This document shows, piece after piece, positions 8,230 through 17,380 of a stretch of 64,000 bases of DNA (within the stretch, counting starts at the first letter, position 1; every line of letters starts with the position of its first letter). Origin of the DNA: JADHMP01 sp964386915 (GTDB taxonomy: Bacteria > Bacteroidota > Bacteroidia > Flavobacteriales > Flavobacteriaceae); NCBI GenBank assembly GCA_964386915.1, contig CAYLUQ010000005.1, positions 58,202 to 122,201 on the forward strand, read 5' to 3'. The notes beneath the pieces are model-generated. The model did not search any database and was not told the DNA's origin. It saw only the letters and a program-made list of their open reading frames with translations. A program made the position numbers and the translations under genes.

Positions 8230-9285
8230 ATGCATTTAAAACCTTTTACACTATTGATGCTCATACTCACAGTTAGTTTAGGATGCAATCAATCCAATGC
8301 TAAAAAACAGGAAGAAAAATCAGATCAAAAAGCGCCTTCATCGGTTCGCTTAGTTCAAGATGAAGCCAACCTCAAAGTAGATGTCTTTTTTGGTTCTGAA
8401 CTGTTTACTAGTTATCGTTATACCGATGCTTATTACAAACCTGTTTTGTATCCACTCATAACGGCTAGTGGAAAATCTCTAACACGTGGTTATCCTATAG
8501 ATCCTATGCCAGGTGAACGAGTAGATCATCCGCATCACGTGGGACATTGGCTCAACTATGGGGATGTTAATGGACTTGACTTTTGGAACCATTCAGATGC
8601 CATACCCGCGGATAAAAAAGAGGGCTATGGTACCGTTTTTCACAAATCGGTGCGTCTAGACGAAGCTAATGCTACACTTGCTGTAGTAGCAGAATGGAAA
8701 GCGCCCGATGGCACTGTGCTCATTGAGGAGCACACAGCGTTCACGTTTTCTGAAGAGGGAAACAATAGGATTATAGATAGAACCACTACCCTACATGCTA
8801 AAACAGAGGTTGCCCTAACCGACAACAAAGAAGGATTTGTTGCGGTACGCGTTACACGTGCCTTGGAACATCCCAGTAAAAAACCTGAAATTTTTACCGA
8901 TGCTAATGGCATTCCGAGTGAAGTTAAAGTGTTGAATAATGAAGGGGTGACTGGCAACTATTTAAGCTCTGAGGGAATCACCGGAGACGCTGTTTGGGGA
9001 ACCCGTGCTGAATGGGTAGCCCTCAACGGAACCATTGCTGATGAAGCCGTGGCTATCACCATCTATGATCATCCCGATAATTTGGGCTATCCTACCTATT
9101 GGCATGCCAGAGGCTATGGCCTCTTTGCTGCTAATCCCTTAGGGCAAAAAATATTTTCTAAGGGTGCAGAAGAATTAAATGCTTCTATTGCTACTGGTAA
9201 GGCCCTAACCTTTAAATATAGAATAGTGGTCAGCAACGGTGCTGCTGTTGATGCAGCAGCTGCGGCTCAATTCAAAAACTTTTAG
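8230..9285 (+). CDS. DUF6807 (PmoA-like) lipoprotein, paralog 1
   Basis: 351 residues from the ATG at 8230, which places a lipoprotein signal (LTVSLGC, Cys19) at the right distance. The frame is open upstream into the previous gene, but starts there give no signal peptide. The body matches DUF6807/PmoA-like proteins: SGKSLTRGYP at 80-89, the His cluster DHPHHVGHW at 99-107 and DFWN at 117-120, then the C-terminal YPTYWHARGYGLFAANPLG. The His cluster looks like a metal or catalytic site and is shared with the second copy at 25924-27126. The function of the family is unknown; it keeps company with Gfo/Idh/MocA and DUF1080 proteins in sugar loci. It is likely anchored to a membrane facing the periplasm. 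Confidence 0.85.
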   Translation: MHLKPFTLLMLILTVSLGCNQSNAKKQEEKSDQKAPSSVRLVQDEANLKVDVFFGSELFTSYRYTDAYYKPVLYPLITASGKSLTRGYPIDPMPGERVDHPHHVGHWLNYGDVNGLDFWNHSDAIPADKKEGYGTVFHKSVRLDEANATLAVVAEWKAPDGTVLIEEHTAFTFSEEGNNRIIDRTTTLHAKTEVALTDNKEGFVAVRVTRALEHPSKKPEIFTDANGIPSEVKVLNNEGVTGNYLSSEGITGDAVWGTRAEWVALNGTIADEAVAITIYDHPDNLGYPTYWHARGYGLFAANPLGQKIFSKGAEELNASIATGKALTFKYRIVVSNGAAVDAAAAAQFKNF

Positions 9286-9287
9286 TT

Positions 9288-9902
9288 ATGAAAATTAAAT
9301 CCTTTATAGTGGTTCTTGGCCTGTGCTTAGGCTTGGGACTTTCTGCTCAAGAAAAATTTAAAAAGAAAGACCTTTTTTTTAATGGTAAAAATTTTGAAAA
9401 CTGGGCTGAACCCGAAAATAATATTTGGTGGTCTATTACCGAAGAGGGACATTTAGTAGCAAAGAGTGATCCTGACAAAAAGGGATCTACGCTTTGGAGT
9501 CAAGAAGCGTTTGAAGACTTTGCTATTCGACTTGAATTTAAAATGGGCGAAGGGACCGTTGATTCTGGAATTTTTATGCGGGGAGAAAATCCTCAAAATC
9601 CGCAAATTCAGATCGGAATTTCTGGTTCACTAAAAAGAGATATGACAGGCTCTCCCTATGTGCCCAAACAAGGCTATCCAGTAGATGCGCTAAAAGATCA
9701 CCCCAATGTGCTGAAAGACGGAGCTTGGAATACGTTAGAAGCCAAGGCGGTGGGCAATAACTATCAAGTTTGGCTCAACAACGTTAAAGTATTAGATTAT
9801 CAGTTAGAGAATGCTAATTTAAAAGGGCCTACAGGGCTTCAATTGCATCCCGGTAGGGATATGGATATAGCGTTTAAAAACATCTATTTAAAGCGTTTAT
9901 AA
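9288..9902 (+). CDS. DUF1080 (3-keto-disaccharide hydrolase-like) protein, exported
   Basis: 204 residues with a signal peptide (hydrophobic core GLCLGLGLSA). A single DUF1080 domain fills the rest: DLFFNGKNFENWAE near 26-39, DFAIRLEFKMG, DSGIFMRG, GAWNTLEAKAVGNN and the closing AFKNIYLKRL. Proteins of this family adopt a jelly-roll fold and take part in hydrolysis or beta-elimination of 3-keto-glycosides. It follows the DUF6807 gene by 2 bp, so translation is probably coupled. Together with the double-domain protein at 5450-6844 the operon has three such domains; the differences may reflect different aglycones or reaction steps. Confidence 0.9.
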   Translation: MKIKSFIVVLGLCLGLGLSAQEKFKKKDLFFNGKNFENWAEPENNIWWSITEEGHLVAKSDPDKKGSTLWSQEAFEDFAIRLEFKMGEGTVDSGIFMRGENPQNPQIQIGISGSLKRDMTGSPYVPKQGYPVDALKDHPNVLKDGAWNTLEAKAVGNNYQVWLNNVKVLDYQLENANLKGPTGLQLHPGRDMDIAFKNIYLKRL

Positions 9903-9908
9903 GATCTC

Positions 9909-9932
9909 GTTTAAAGGAGGTTTAAAGGAGGG
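9909..9932 (+). repeat. Tandem 11-bp repeat with two Shine-Dalgarno-like cores
   Basis: GTTTAAAGGAG occurs twice head to tail (9909-9919 and 9920-9930) followed by GG, giving two AAAGGAGG-type cores. The second core ends 21 bp before the ATG of the LacI gene, too far for a normal ribosome site, and no ATG, GTG or TTG lies 5-10 bp downstream. Strong Shine-Dalgarno sequences are rare in Bacteroidota. It may act as a standby ribosome or regulatory leader site, or be an accident of duplication. Confidence 0.5.
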
Positions 9933-9953
9933 CTGTTAGAAGAAATACCCAAA

Positions 9954-11003
9954 ATGAACAAAGAAATTGGTATCAAGGAGATTGCAGAATTGGCTGGAGT
10001 CTCCATTGGTACCGTTGATCGGGTGATTCATGGCAGACCTGGGGTCTCCGAAAAAACAGCAGCTTTAATCCATACTGTAATTAAAAAGACGGGCTATAAA
10101 AAAAACAATGCCGCAAGTCGTTTAAAATTAGCCCGCAGTAAAACCATTCGCATTGCGGTCATACTTCCCTTTGAATCTAAAGTGCAAGACAATTATTGGA
10201 ATCTCCCCTTCTCTGGCATTCACAGGGCTGTTGAGGAGCTAAAAGATTATGGGATTACCTATACGCTTTTAACCTTTAAGATGTCTGAAGAAAAAACCTT
10301 TTTGGAACAGACACGCTTTCTTTTTGAAAATAATTATGATGCCCTCATAACCGTTCCATATTTTTATTCACACTGTCAGGAACTCCTAAAAAAAGCTGCT
10401 GAACGCAAAATGAAAGTGGTTTTTATTGATACGTTTCAAGAATTTGGAGAACCGCATTATGCCATTCATCAAGATTCACTAAAAAGTGGCGCTGTAGCTG
10501 CGCGACTTTTAAACGGGGTGGTTGGCGATCAAGGCAACTATCTTGTGGTTAACATCATGAATAATGTCTATACGCCTCAAAACAACCTTGAAAAAAGAGA
10601 AGCCGGTTTTCGTTCTTTTTTTGATACCCGAGCTGTTGCCAATAGCAACATCCATAATGTTGCTTCTACTGCTAAAAATCTAATTAAGGTGCGTCACAAA
10701 TTAATTCAAATTTTGGAGATGAGTGAAAAGGTAGGCATCTTTGTGACCAATTCCAGAGCCTATTTATTACCCGAAATTTTAAAGGAAATTGACACTAATC
10801 GTGTTACCATTATTGGGTATGATTTAAACGAAAAAAACAAGACGTTACTGGAAGAAGAAAAAATTCATTTCTTACTTAATCAACAGCCTGAATGGCAAGG
10901 CTACAATGCTGCTAAAGGGATTTTTAAAGTACTTACTGAAGGCGATAGCAGTGCCTTGGAATTGGAAATTCCTATCGAAATATTCGTAAAAGAAAATCTT
11001 TAA
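9954..11003 (+). CDS. LacI-family transcriptional regulator of the uronate locus
   Basis: 349 residues. An N-terminal LacI helix-turn-helix (GIKEIAELAGVSIGTVDRVI, about 6-25) and hinge helix (NAASRLKLARSK) are followed by a periplasmic-binding-protein type 1 sensor domain (IRIAVILPFE ... VFIDTFQEFG ... TIIGYDLNEKN). It binds DNA as a dimer of dimers and responds to a sugar or sugar acid. It is the only regulator in the carbohydrate region and is the last gene of the 5450-11003 operon. Its likely targets are the palindromes at 5403-5420 and 15780-15797, the first of which lies ahead of its own operon, so autoregulation is expected. Whether it represses or activates cannot be told from sequence. 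Confidence 0.93.
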   Translation: MNKEIGIKEIAELAGVSIGTVDRVIHGRPGVSEKTAALIHTVIKKTGYKKNNAASRLKLARSKTIRIAVILPFESKVQDNYWNLPFSGIHRAVEELKDYGITYTLLTFKMSEEKTFLEQTRFLFENNYDALITVPYFYSHCQELLKKAAERKMKVVFIDTFQEFGEPHYAIHQDSLKSGAVAARLLNGVVGDQGNYLVVNIMNNVYTPQNNLEKREAGFRSFFDTRAVANSNIHNVASTAKNLIKVRHKLIQILEMSEKVGIFVTNSRAYLLPEILKEIDTNRVTIIGYDLNEKNKTLLEEEKIHFLLNQQPEWQGYNAAKGIFKVLTEGDSSALELEIPIEIFVKENL

Positions 11004-11022
11004 TATTTTTTTGTTTTGTCCC

Positions 11023-11052
11023 AAAAAAAAGACCGCCCGAAGGCGGTCTTTT
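11023..11052. terminator. Bidirectional rho-independent terminator
   Basis: A perfect 9-bp stem (AAGACCGCC 11029-11037 / GGCGGTCTT 11042-11050) with a CGAA loop, preceded by an A-run (11023-11030) and followed by T residues. It sits between the convergent LacI and susD genes and can end both transcripts. Confidence 0.92.
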
Positions 11053-11078
11053 CAGAATGAAAAATGTGCTATATAGGT

Positions 11079-12707
11079 TTATTGAGTATAGCCAGGATTC
11101 TGTCCGTATCCTCCTTCAGTTCTATCAATTTGATCTAAAGGAATGGGTCGTAAAACGTGGTGTGCTTGAATATTCTGAGTAGCATCAATATTGTGTGCTT
11201 TCACTAATTCAACCAATTTACCATTTCGTACGAGATCGAACCAACGGTGTCCTTCACCCACCAATTCACGAGCACGTTCTTCTAAAATGAAGTCAATGTC
11301 TACATCGGCGGCTGTAATTTCCATAGCATCTTCTTGACCTTCCCACGCTCCTCTTCTTCTAATAATATTGAGGTCATCGGCGGCGGCCTGGTTATTTCCT
11401 AACTTGTGATTAGCTTCTGCACGAATTAAATAGGCATCGGCTAAACGCATTAAGATATAATCACGTTGTCCTTGTGTATGCTGACGGTTTGGTCTTGTAT
11501 TATCAATCCATTTATTCAAAGAGGGAAAAATACGTTGGTTGTATTGATCTGTGGTATAAACTTGATAAATAACAGCATCTTTAGCTGCTTGCGTCCATTT
11601 TCCGTCTTGATCAACACCATTTTTGTCAACGCCAGGACCAGGAATATAAAGTGCTGTATCACCAACGCTTTGTCCAGCAACAGGGTTGTTGGCATACCAA
11701 ACGTGCTTATATCCTTTGTCATAACGTGCATCTTTGGTTCTATCCCAAAGACTCAAAAGGTGATTGGTAGGACGAAAACGTTTCCAAGGACGCCCGTTTT
11801 CAGTATCACGAGTCATTCCAGGTTGCTTGTCATATTCAAACAAGAAATAGAGGTGACCACGGTGTCCATAACCATCTAAGCCTTCATCAACTTGTTGCTT
11901 GGAGTTTATAATAGTCCAAACAACTTCAGAATTTTCTTCATTGTTAATATCCCAAAGATCAGACCATTCATCCAATAATGAGAAACCGTAATTATTGATT
12001 ACGCTTGTCATTAAAGAAACGGCTTCAGCAGCACTTCCTTGCGGAGCGGTTAGGTGAACCTTAGCAAATAGAAACTCTGCAGCAGGCTTAGTTACGCGAC
12101 CATAATCCGACTGAGTAGTAGGAAGATTGCTAATAGCAAACTGTAAATCTGGAATAATAGCTTGGCTATATACTTCAGAAGCTGAAACTCTGTTAGCTTC
12201 TGTTTCCACTCCTTCTGTTTCCTCTAGCGAAAGGTGAATATCGCCATAGTAACGCACAAGGTTAAAATAGTATAGAGCTCTTAGAAAACGAACTTCGGCC
12301 AAACGTGCATTTTTAACCGCAGGATCCATTCCTTCAATAGATTCTGCTCGGTTAAGAACTGCATTAGCTTGGTTAATTCCACGATAGAAAATTCTCCATG
12401 TGTCTCTAAAATAAGCTGCAGAAGAGTTATGTTGGTTGTTATACCAGTTTAGGTATTTGTGACTACCATCTGCACCATTGGTATAGGTATCTGTTCCAAA
12501 TACATTCATGGAGAAACCTAATTCTGTACCATAAAATTCTTTCATGATACCATAAGTAGCTTTAACAGCATCTTCCAGTCCTTGAGCGGTGGTATAATAA
12601 GATGCTGCAGAAACATCTGCGATGTTATTTTCATTGAGGTAATCCTCACAAGAAACAATTGAAACTGCTCCTAGAATGAATAAGCTTTTAAAAATAAATT
12701 TTTTCAT
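11079..12707 (-). CDS. susD: SusD/RagB-family outer-membrane glycan-binding lipoprotein
   Basis: 542 residues from the ATG at 12707 (an ATG at 12719 adds four residues). A lipoprotein signal ends SIVSC. The family pattern is clear: SYYTTAQGLEDAVKATYGIM near the N-terminus, AEVRFLRALYYFNLVRYYG (TPR core), RLADAYLIRAEANHKLG, the RRRGAW turn and the C-terminal FILEERARELVGEGHRWFDL, which defines RagB/SusD proteins. It caps the TonB-dependent transporter and binds oligosaccharide at the cell surface. It follows susC by 25 bp. The cognate glycan is unknown; the uronate enzymes around it suggest a uronate-containing glycan or oligosaccharide. Confidence 0.96.
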   Translation of the reverse strand: MKKFIFKSLFILGAVSIVSCEDYLNENNIADVSAASYYTTAQGLEDAVKATYGIMKEFYGTELGFSMNVFGTDTYTNGADGSHKYLNWYNNQHNSSAAYFRDTWRIFYRGINQANAVLNRAESIEGMDPAVKNARLAEVRFLRALYYFNLVRYYGDIHLSLEETEGVETEANRVSASEVYSQAIIPDLQFAISNLPTTQSDYGRVTKPAAEFLFAKVHLTAPQGSAAEAVSLMTSVINNYGFSLLDEWSDLWDINNEENSEVVWTIINSKQQVDEGLDGYGHRGHLYFLFEYDKQPGMTRDTENGRPWKRFRPTNHLLSLWDRTKDARYDKGYKHVWYANNPVAGQSVGDTALYIPGPGVDKNGVDQDGKWTQAAKDAVIYQVYTTDQYNQRIFPSLNKWIDNTRPNRQHTQGQRDYILMRLADAYLIRAEANHKLGNNQAAADDLNIIRRRGAWEGQEDAMEITAADVDIDFILEERARELVGEGHRWFDLVRNGKLVELVKAHNIDATQNIQAHHVLRPIPLDQIDRTEGGYGQNPGYTQ

Positions 12708-12732
12708 TTCTTTTATCATTTATTGATTCAAA

Positions 12733-15700
12733 TTAAAATCCAGCTTTGATTCCAAAGGCTAGCAATTTTGAGCTAGGGGTTGTCCCACCGCCAATATTTG
12801 CTTCACCAATTTCTGGATCAAATGTATCATAGTCAGAACTAAACCAAAGGTTTTGTCCTTGCACATAGGCTCTTAGGCTTGATAAGCCCATTTTTGAAGC
12901 CACATCATTGTCAAAGTTATATCCTAAAGTAACGTTACGCAATTTTAAGTAGCTACCATCAAAATAAGTTAGCGTTGAACCATTTTCAGGTCTTTCTTGC
13001 GTAAAGTTTGGACGAGGATAATCATTTGTTGGATTGTTGGGTGTCCAATAGTCAACATCCAAGTGGTTGTATCTAAACTGACCATTTGCATTTCCAACGT
13101 GGAAATCACTTCTAATCATATGACCTTGACGGAAATATAAGAAGGCGCTTAAATCAAAGTTACCAAACGTAAAGGTGTTTGTGATACCACCAAAATAATC
13201 TGGCACATCAGAACCAAGAACGCTTCTATCATTAGGCGTGATTTTGCCATCACCGTCTAAATCGGCCAATTTGATTTGTCCAGGATCAGTTCCTTGAACA
13301 GCAGCAGCTTGAGCCGCTTCGTTTAATTGCCAAATTCCTGCTTTTGTATAGTCAAAGAAAACTCGGATAGGTTGTCCAATAAACCAGCCGTTTCCAGCGT
13401 CGTCAAGAGGATTACCATTAGCGTCTTTTAAGGCTAATTCAACAATTTCTTCGTTATATCCAGAAATGTTAAAGTCTACATTCCAAGAGAAGTTATCTGT
13501 TTCTACAACAGCAGCATTAACATTAAATTCAATACCATTTGTTCTAGTAGCTCCAATGTTTTGGAAAACGCTCGTATATCCTGAAGTATAAGGTAAGTTA
13601 CGGGCCAAAAGAAGATCAGTTGTGTTGGTGATATAGTAATCAAAAGCACCAGAAATTCTTCCGTCCAAAATACTGTAGTCAAAACCAAAGTCTAAGGTTT
13701 TAGAAATTTCCCAACCTAATTCAGGATTTGGAATATCATTTAAACGATATCCAAATGCGGGAGTTTCATCCCATGCATAGGTAGTTCTAGCCAAAGCCCC
13801 TTGTGTTTGATAAGGAGCAATTGCAGTGTTACCTACCTCTCCGTAAGATACTCTCAATTTAAATTCTTCGAAAGTGGCGCTATCAGGTGCAATGTCTTCT
13901 AACATTCTCCATCCAGCAGAAACCCCTGGGAAATAAGCCCATTTGTTTCCTTCAGCCAAACGAGATGAACCATCCGCACGAAGGGAAGCTTGGAATAAGT
14001 ATTTACCATCAATATCATAGTTCAAACGACCCATGTATGATTGTAGTTGCCATTCTTGAAGTCCAGAAGATAAATTTCCTTTTACTTCAGCAGTACCAAT
14101 GTTGTAGAACAACTGAGATGAATAAGGCAAATTCTGTACTTCAGCTTTTGCAAATTCTACTCTAGACTCCTGAACAGATTGTAATAAGGTAACTTTTAAA
14201 TTACCTGGGCCAATCTCTTTGTTATAGGTAAGTAAGTTTTCTAAAGTAAAACCAAATTCTCTTTTGTGTTCTACTTCAGCGTCAGCGGGTCCACCGCGGT
14301 TGTCATTGGTAAAACGATCGCGGAATTCACCACGTCTTCTAAAGCGCATGTCTGGACCAAAAGTAGACGTGAACTGAAGTCCCTCCATTAAGCTAATTTG
14401 CAAGTAAACAGGTGCAAACAAACGAGTTGATAAGCGCTCATCTACATAGGCACCAGGAACTAATTCACTCAAAGGGTTGGTTCTAATACCGTCATTAAAA
14501 GCGAAAAAGCGAAGCTCTCCATTTTCATCATAAGGCTTAGCTAAAGGAATGTTCCCTAAAGCTTCTCCCATAACAGCTGAAGACCCCCAGTTGTTTACTG
14601 AGTTACTTAATAAAAGAGAAATACCAAATTTAAAACGATCATTAATTCTATGATCTAAATTTAAACGACCTGTGATTCTTTCAAAATCCATCAAGTCAAT
14701 AATACCATCTTCCTTAAAGTAGCCTAAAGACACGTTATATTGTGTGTCTTCTGAACCACCATTAGCAGAAATTTGGTGACTATTTTGGAATCCTTGTTTT
14801 AAAACAGCGTCTAAAAAGTCAAAAGAACGGCCTTGTGCAATTGCTTCCAATTGAATTGGATCACCATCAAAAGTGATTTGATCGTTCTGAATCGTACCAG
14901 CATAGGTATATCTGTTGTTTGCATCTTGACGGACAGCCTCTCTTCGTCCATTGGCCCACTCCTCACCGTTCATCATATCTGGAACGTTAGTAACGGAGGT
15001 AACACCATAATAACCTGAATAGTTAATTTGAGTTTTTCCTGTACGACCTCTTTTAGTTGTGATTAAGATTACACCGTTCGCACCACGAGAACCGTAGATG
15101 GCAGTTGCGGCAGCATCTTTCAATATTTCCATAGACTTGATGTCTTGTGGGTTAATATCGAAGATAGCACCGTCACCTGTACTACTGGTTTGTGGGATAC
15201 CGTCTATAACATATAGAGGATCGTTAGAAGCCGAAAGAGATCGACGACCACGAACACGTACCACAGGATTTTGACCAGGACGACCACCACTTGAAGTGAT
15301 ATCAACCCCAGCAACCTGACCTTTGATGGCGTCTACACCACTACCAGTTGCAATTCTCTCAATGTTTTCTGCGTTTACGGTGGCAATAGAAGCGGTAACT
15401 TCTCTTCTACTTTGCGTACCGTATCCTGTTACTACAATTTCATCTAAGTAATTGGCAGCAGGTAGTAACGCTACATTGAGTTGATCTCCACTCACTGAAA
15501 TAGCTTGTGATTCAAACCCTAAATAGGAAAATACCAATACTTGGCCATTTGCGGCACTGATCGAATAATTTCCATCAAAGTCTGTGGAAACTCCTGTGGT
15601 TGTGCCTTGAATAAGAACATTCACCCCGGGAAGCGGAGTGCCTGTTTCCCCATCAGTAACAACACCACTCACTGTACCTTGCCCATAGAGCAGTGCTGCT

Positions 15701-15747
15701 CCCAAGAAAAGACACAAGTGAAAAGTCTTTAAGAATAAATTTTTCAT
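12733..15747 (-). CDS. susC: SusC/RagA-family TonB-linked outer-membrane transporter
   Basis: 1004 residues, normal for the family. Signal peptide to about residue 22, then a carboxypeptidase-regulatory-like domain (GTVSGVVTDGETGTPLPGVN), a TonB-box/plug region (GYGTQSRREVTASIATVNAE), the SusC signature around GSRGANGVILITTKRG, and a long beta-barrel ending in the typical aromatic terminal strand (LLAFGIKAGF). With SusD it imports oligosaccharides across the outer membrane using TonB/ExbBD energy. It is divergent from uxaC; the shared 205-bp region has a LacI-type operator at 15780-15797. No anti-sigma or hybrid two-component sensor is in the window, so LacI control is the best guess. Confidence 0.97.
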   Translation of the reverse strand: MKNLFLKTFHLCLFLGAALLYGQGTVSGVVTDGETGTPLPGVNVLIQGTTTGVSTDFDGNYSISAANGQVLVFSYLGFESQAISVSGDQLNVALLPAANYLDEIVVTGYGTQSRREVTASIATVNAENIERIATGSGVDAIKGQVAGVDITSSGGRPGQNPVVRVRGRRSLSASNDPLYVIDGIPQTSSTGDGAIFDINPQDIKSMEILKDAAATAIYGSRGANGVILITTKRGRTGKTQINYSGYYGVTSVTNVPDMMNGEEWANGRREAVRQDANNRYTYAGTIQNDQITFDGDPIQLEAIAQGRSFDFLDAVLKQGFQNSHQISANGGSEDTQYNVSLGYFKEDGIIDLMDFERITGRLNLDHRINDRFKFGISLLLSNSVNNWGSSAVMGEALGNIPLAKPYDENGELRFFAFNDGIRTNPLSELVPGAYVDERLSTRLFAPVYLQISLMEGLQFTSTFGPDMRFRRRGEFRDRFTNDNRGGPADAEVEHKREFGFTLENLLTYNKEIGPGNLKVTLLQSVQESRVEFAKAEVQNLPYSSQLFYNIGTAEVKGNLSSGLQEWQLQSYMGRLNYDIDGKYLFQASLRADGSSRLAEGNKWAYFPGVSAGWRMLEDIAPDSATFEEFKLRVSYGEVGNTAIAPYQTQGALARTTYAWDETPAFGYRLNDIPNPELGWEISKTLDFGFDYSILDGRISGAFDYYITNTTDLLLARNLPYTSGYTSVFQNIGATRTNGIEFNVNAAVVETDNFSWNVDFNISGYNEEIVELALKDANGNPLDDAGNGWFIGQPIRVFFDYTKAGIWQLNEAAQAAAVQGTDPGQIKLADLDGDGKITPNDRSVLGSDVPDYFGGITNTFTFGNFDLSAFLYFRQGHMIRSDFHVGNANGQFRYNHLDVDYWTPNNPTNDYPRPNFTQERPENGSTLTYFDGSYLKLRNVTLGYNFDNDVASKMGLSSLRAYVQGQNLWFSSDYDTFDPEIGEANIGGGTTPSSKLLAFGIKAGF

Positions 15748-15779
15748 TTGTTTGTTAGTTTAAGTTTATTTTAATTATT

Positions 15780-15797
15780 TTCGTTAACGTTCACGAA
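15780..15797. promoter_or_regulatory. LacI-type operator, divergent promoter region 2
   Basis: TTCGTTAACGTTCACGAA matches the palindrome at 5403-5420 at 17 of 18 positions. It is 33 bp upstream of the susC ATG and 155 bp upstream of the uxaC ATG. Read on the susC strand it is preceded by a TTAATTCG stretch similar to the TATATTCG at the first operator. It probably controls susCD and perhaps the uxaC operon. Confidence 0.72.
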
Positions 15798-15892
15798 TTA
15801 ATAAAATTAGTTATTGAGCCTAAAATTATATTAATTATTTAGAAAACAAAAAAAAATGTTAAAATTTCGGTGAAATAAATTTTAAAACGGTT

Positions 15893-15900
15893 CAAAACTA
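15893..15900 (-). promoter_or_regulatory. Possible -7 element for susC
   Basis: On the minus strand TAGTTTTG fits the Bacteroidota -7 consensus TAnnTTTG. No good -33 TTTG is visible at the expected distance, and it would give a leader of about 140 nt containing the operator. An alternative start nearer the operator is equally likely. Confidence 0.25.
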
Positions 15901-15952
15901 GATTTACTAAACCTATTATATAGCATTAAAAAAATTAGACTTAAAAGTTTTA

Positions 15953-17350
15953 ATGAAAAATTTTATACATGACCATTTCTTGCTCCAAAACAAAACGGCA
16001 GAAATGCTCTATCACGATTTTGTATCCCAACTTCCTATAATAGATTATCACAACCACTTGCCCCCCCAAGCTATTGCAGAAAACAAACAATTTGAAAACA
16101 TAACAGCCCTTTGGCTAGATGGGGATCATTATAAGTGGCGTGCCATGCGAACACTGGGAGTGAATGAGAAATTCATCACAGGAAATGCCTCCGATGCCGA
16201 AAAGTTTAGTGCCTTTGCAGCAGCTACACCAAGCATGATTTGCAATCCACTTTATCATTGGACACATTTAGAATTAGCACGCTATTTTAATCATTTCGAA
16301 TTGCTCTCTGAAAAAAATGCACAAGCAGTGTATGAGCATACCACCCATTTGGTGCAACAACCCGAATATAGCACTCAAAATTTATTGACTCGCATGCAGG
16401 TTGAATCACTCTGCACAACAGAAGACCCTATTGATAGTTTAGTATACCACCAACAAATAGCTGCCTCTGATTTTTCGGTCAAAGTGAGTACGGCTTTTCG
16501 ACCAGACAAATCGGTGTTGATTGATGCCCCAAACTACAATGACTATTTGGATCAACTAGCGGAAGTGGCACAACAAGAAATTAACTCTTATGATGCGCTT
16601 TGTGAGGCACTCCTAAAGCGAATGCAATTTTTTCATGATAAGGGGTGTCGACTGTCAGACCACGGGTTGAATTATATACCCTTTAGAACGGCCTCCGCTC
16701 AAGAAATCAATTCTATTTTTGCGAAAAGAAGAAAAGGAGCTAACCTTAGTTTAGAAGAATCAGAACAGTTTCAAACCGCGCTTTTGGTCTTTTTAGGCAA
16801 AGCCTATCATCAAAAGGGCTGGGTACAACAATATCACCTTGGTGCTATGCGCAATAACAATAAAAGAATGTTCCATAAACTTGGTCCCGATACGGGATGG
16901 GATTCTATTGGAACCTATCCCATAACCGAAACGCTTTCGCGCTTTTTGGATGAACTCGACCAAAATGATCAACTAGCCAAAACCATTCTTTATAACCTCA
17001 ACCCAGCAGACAATGCCATGATGGCCTCCATGATTGGCAATTTTAACGATGGTTCTACCATAGGAAAAGTACAATGGGGATCTGGCTGGTGGTTCTTAGA
17101 TCAACTAGACGGCATGACCGAACAGATGAAGACCCTTTCCAACATGGGCATCATTAGTTGTTTTGTGGGAATGTTAACCGATTCGAGAAGTTTTTTATCG
17201 TATCCAAGACATGAATATTTCAGACGATTGGTATGTCATCTCTTTGGAACCGATATGGAAAATGGTCTGTTGCCCAACGACCCAGAATGGATTGGAAAAA
17301 TTGCGGCAGACATTTGTTATCATAACGCAAAAAATTACTTTAGTTTTTAA
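15953..17350 (+). CDS. uxaC: Glucuronate/galacturonate isomerase
   Basis: 465 residues, standard UxaC size. It isomerises D-glucuronate to D-fructuronate and D-galacturonate to D-tagaturonate in the cytoplasm, and feeds both branches encoded here. The amidohydrolase-like barrel shows the metal motif DYHNHLPP (His33, His35), the family signature GDHYKWRAMRTLGV, LSDHGLNY near 236, QYHLGAMRNNNKRMF, GPDTGWDSIG and the C-terminal SYPRHEYFRRLVCHLFG. First gene of the long rightward operon (15953-30262), 30 bp before the KDG kinase. The operator-bearing region lies upstream. Confidence 0.97.
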   Translation: MKNFIHDHFLLQNKTAEMLYHDFVSQLPIIDYHNHLPPQAIAENKQFENITALWLDGDHYKWRAMRTLGVNEKFITGNASDAEKFSAFAAATPSMICNPLYHWTHLELARYFNHFELLSEKNAQAVYEHTTHLVQQPEYSTQNLLTRMQVESLCTTEDPIDSLVYHQQIAASDFSVKVSTAFRPDKSVLIDAPNYNDYLDQLAEVAQQEINSYDALCEALLKRMQFFHDKGCRLSDHGLNYIPFRTASAQEINSIFAKRRKGANLSLEESEQFQTALLVFLGKAYHQKGWVQQYHLGAMRNNNKRMFHKLGPDTGWDSIGTYPITETLSRFLDELDQNDQLAKTILYNLNPADNAMMASMIGNFNDGSTIGKVQWGSGWWFLDQLDGMTEQMKTLSNMGIISCFVGMLTDSRSFLSYPRHEYFRRLVCHLFGTDMENGLLPNDPEWIGKIAADICYHNAKNYFSF

Positions 17351-17380
17351 ATTAATAGCACAACCAAATTTGAATTAAAC

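Noticed and set aside
13887..14165. Plus-strand ORFs inside susC and susD
   Set aside because: They are shadows of strong minus-strand genes, without signal, family or start context.
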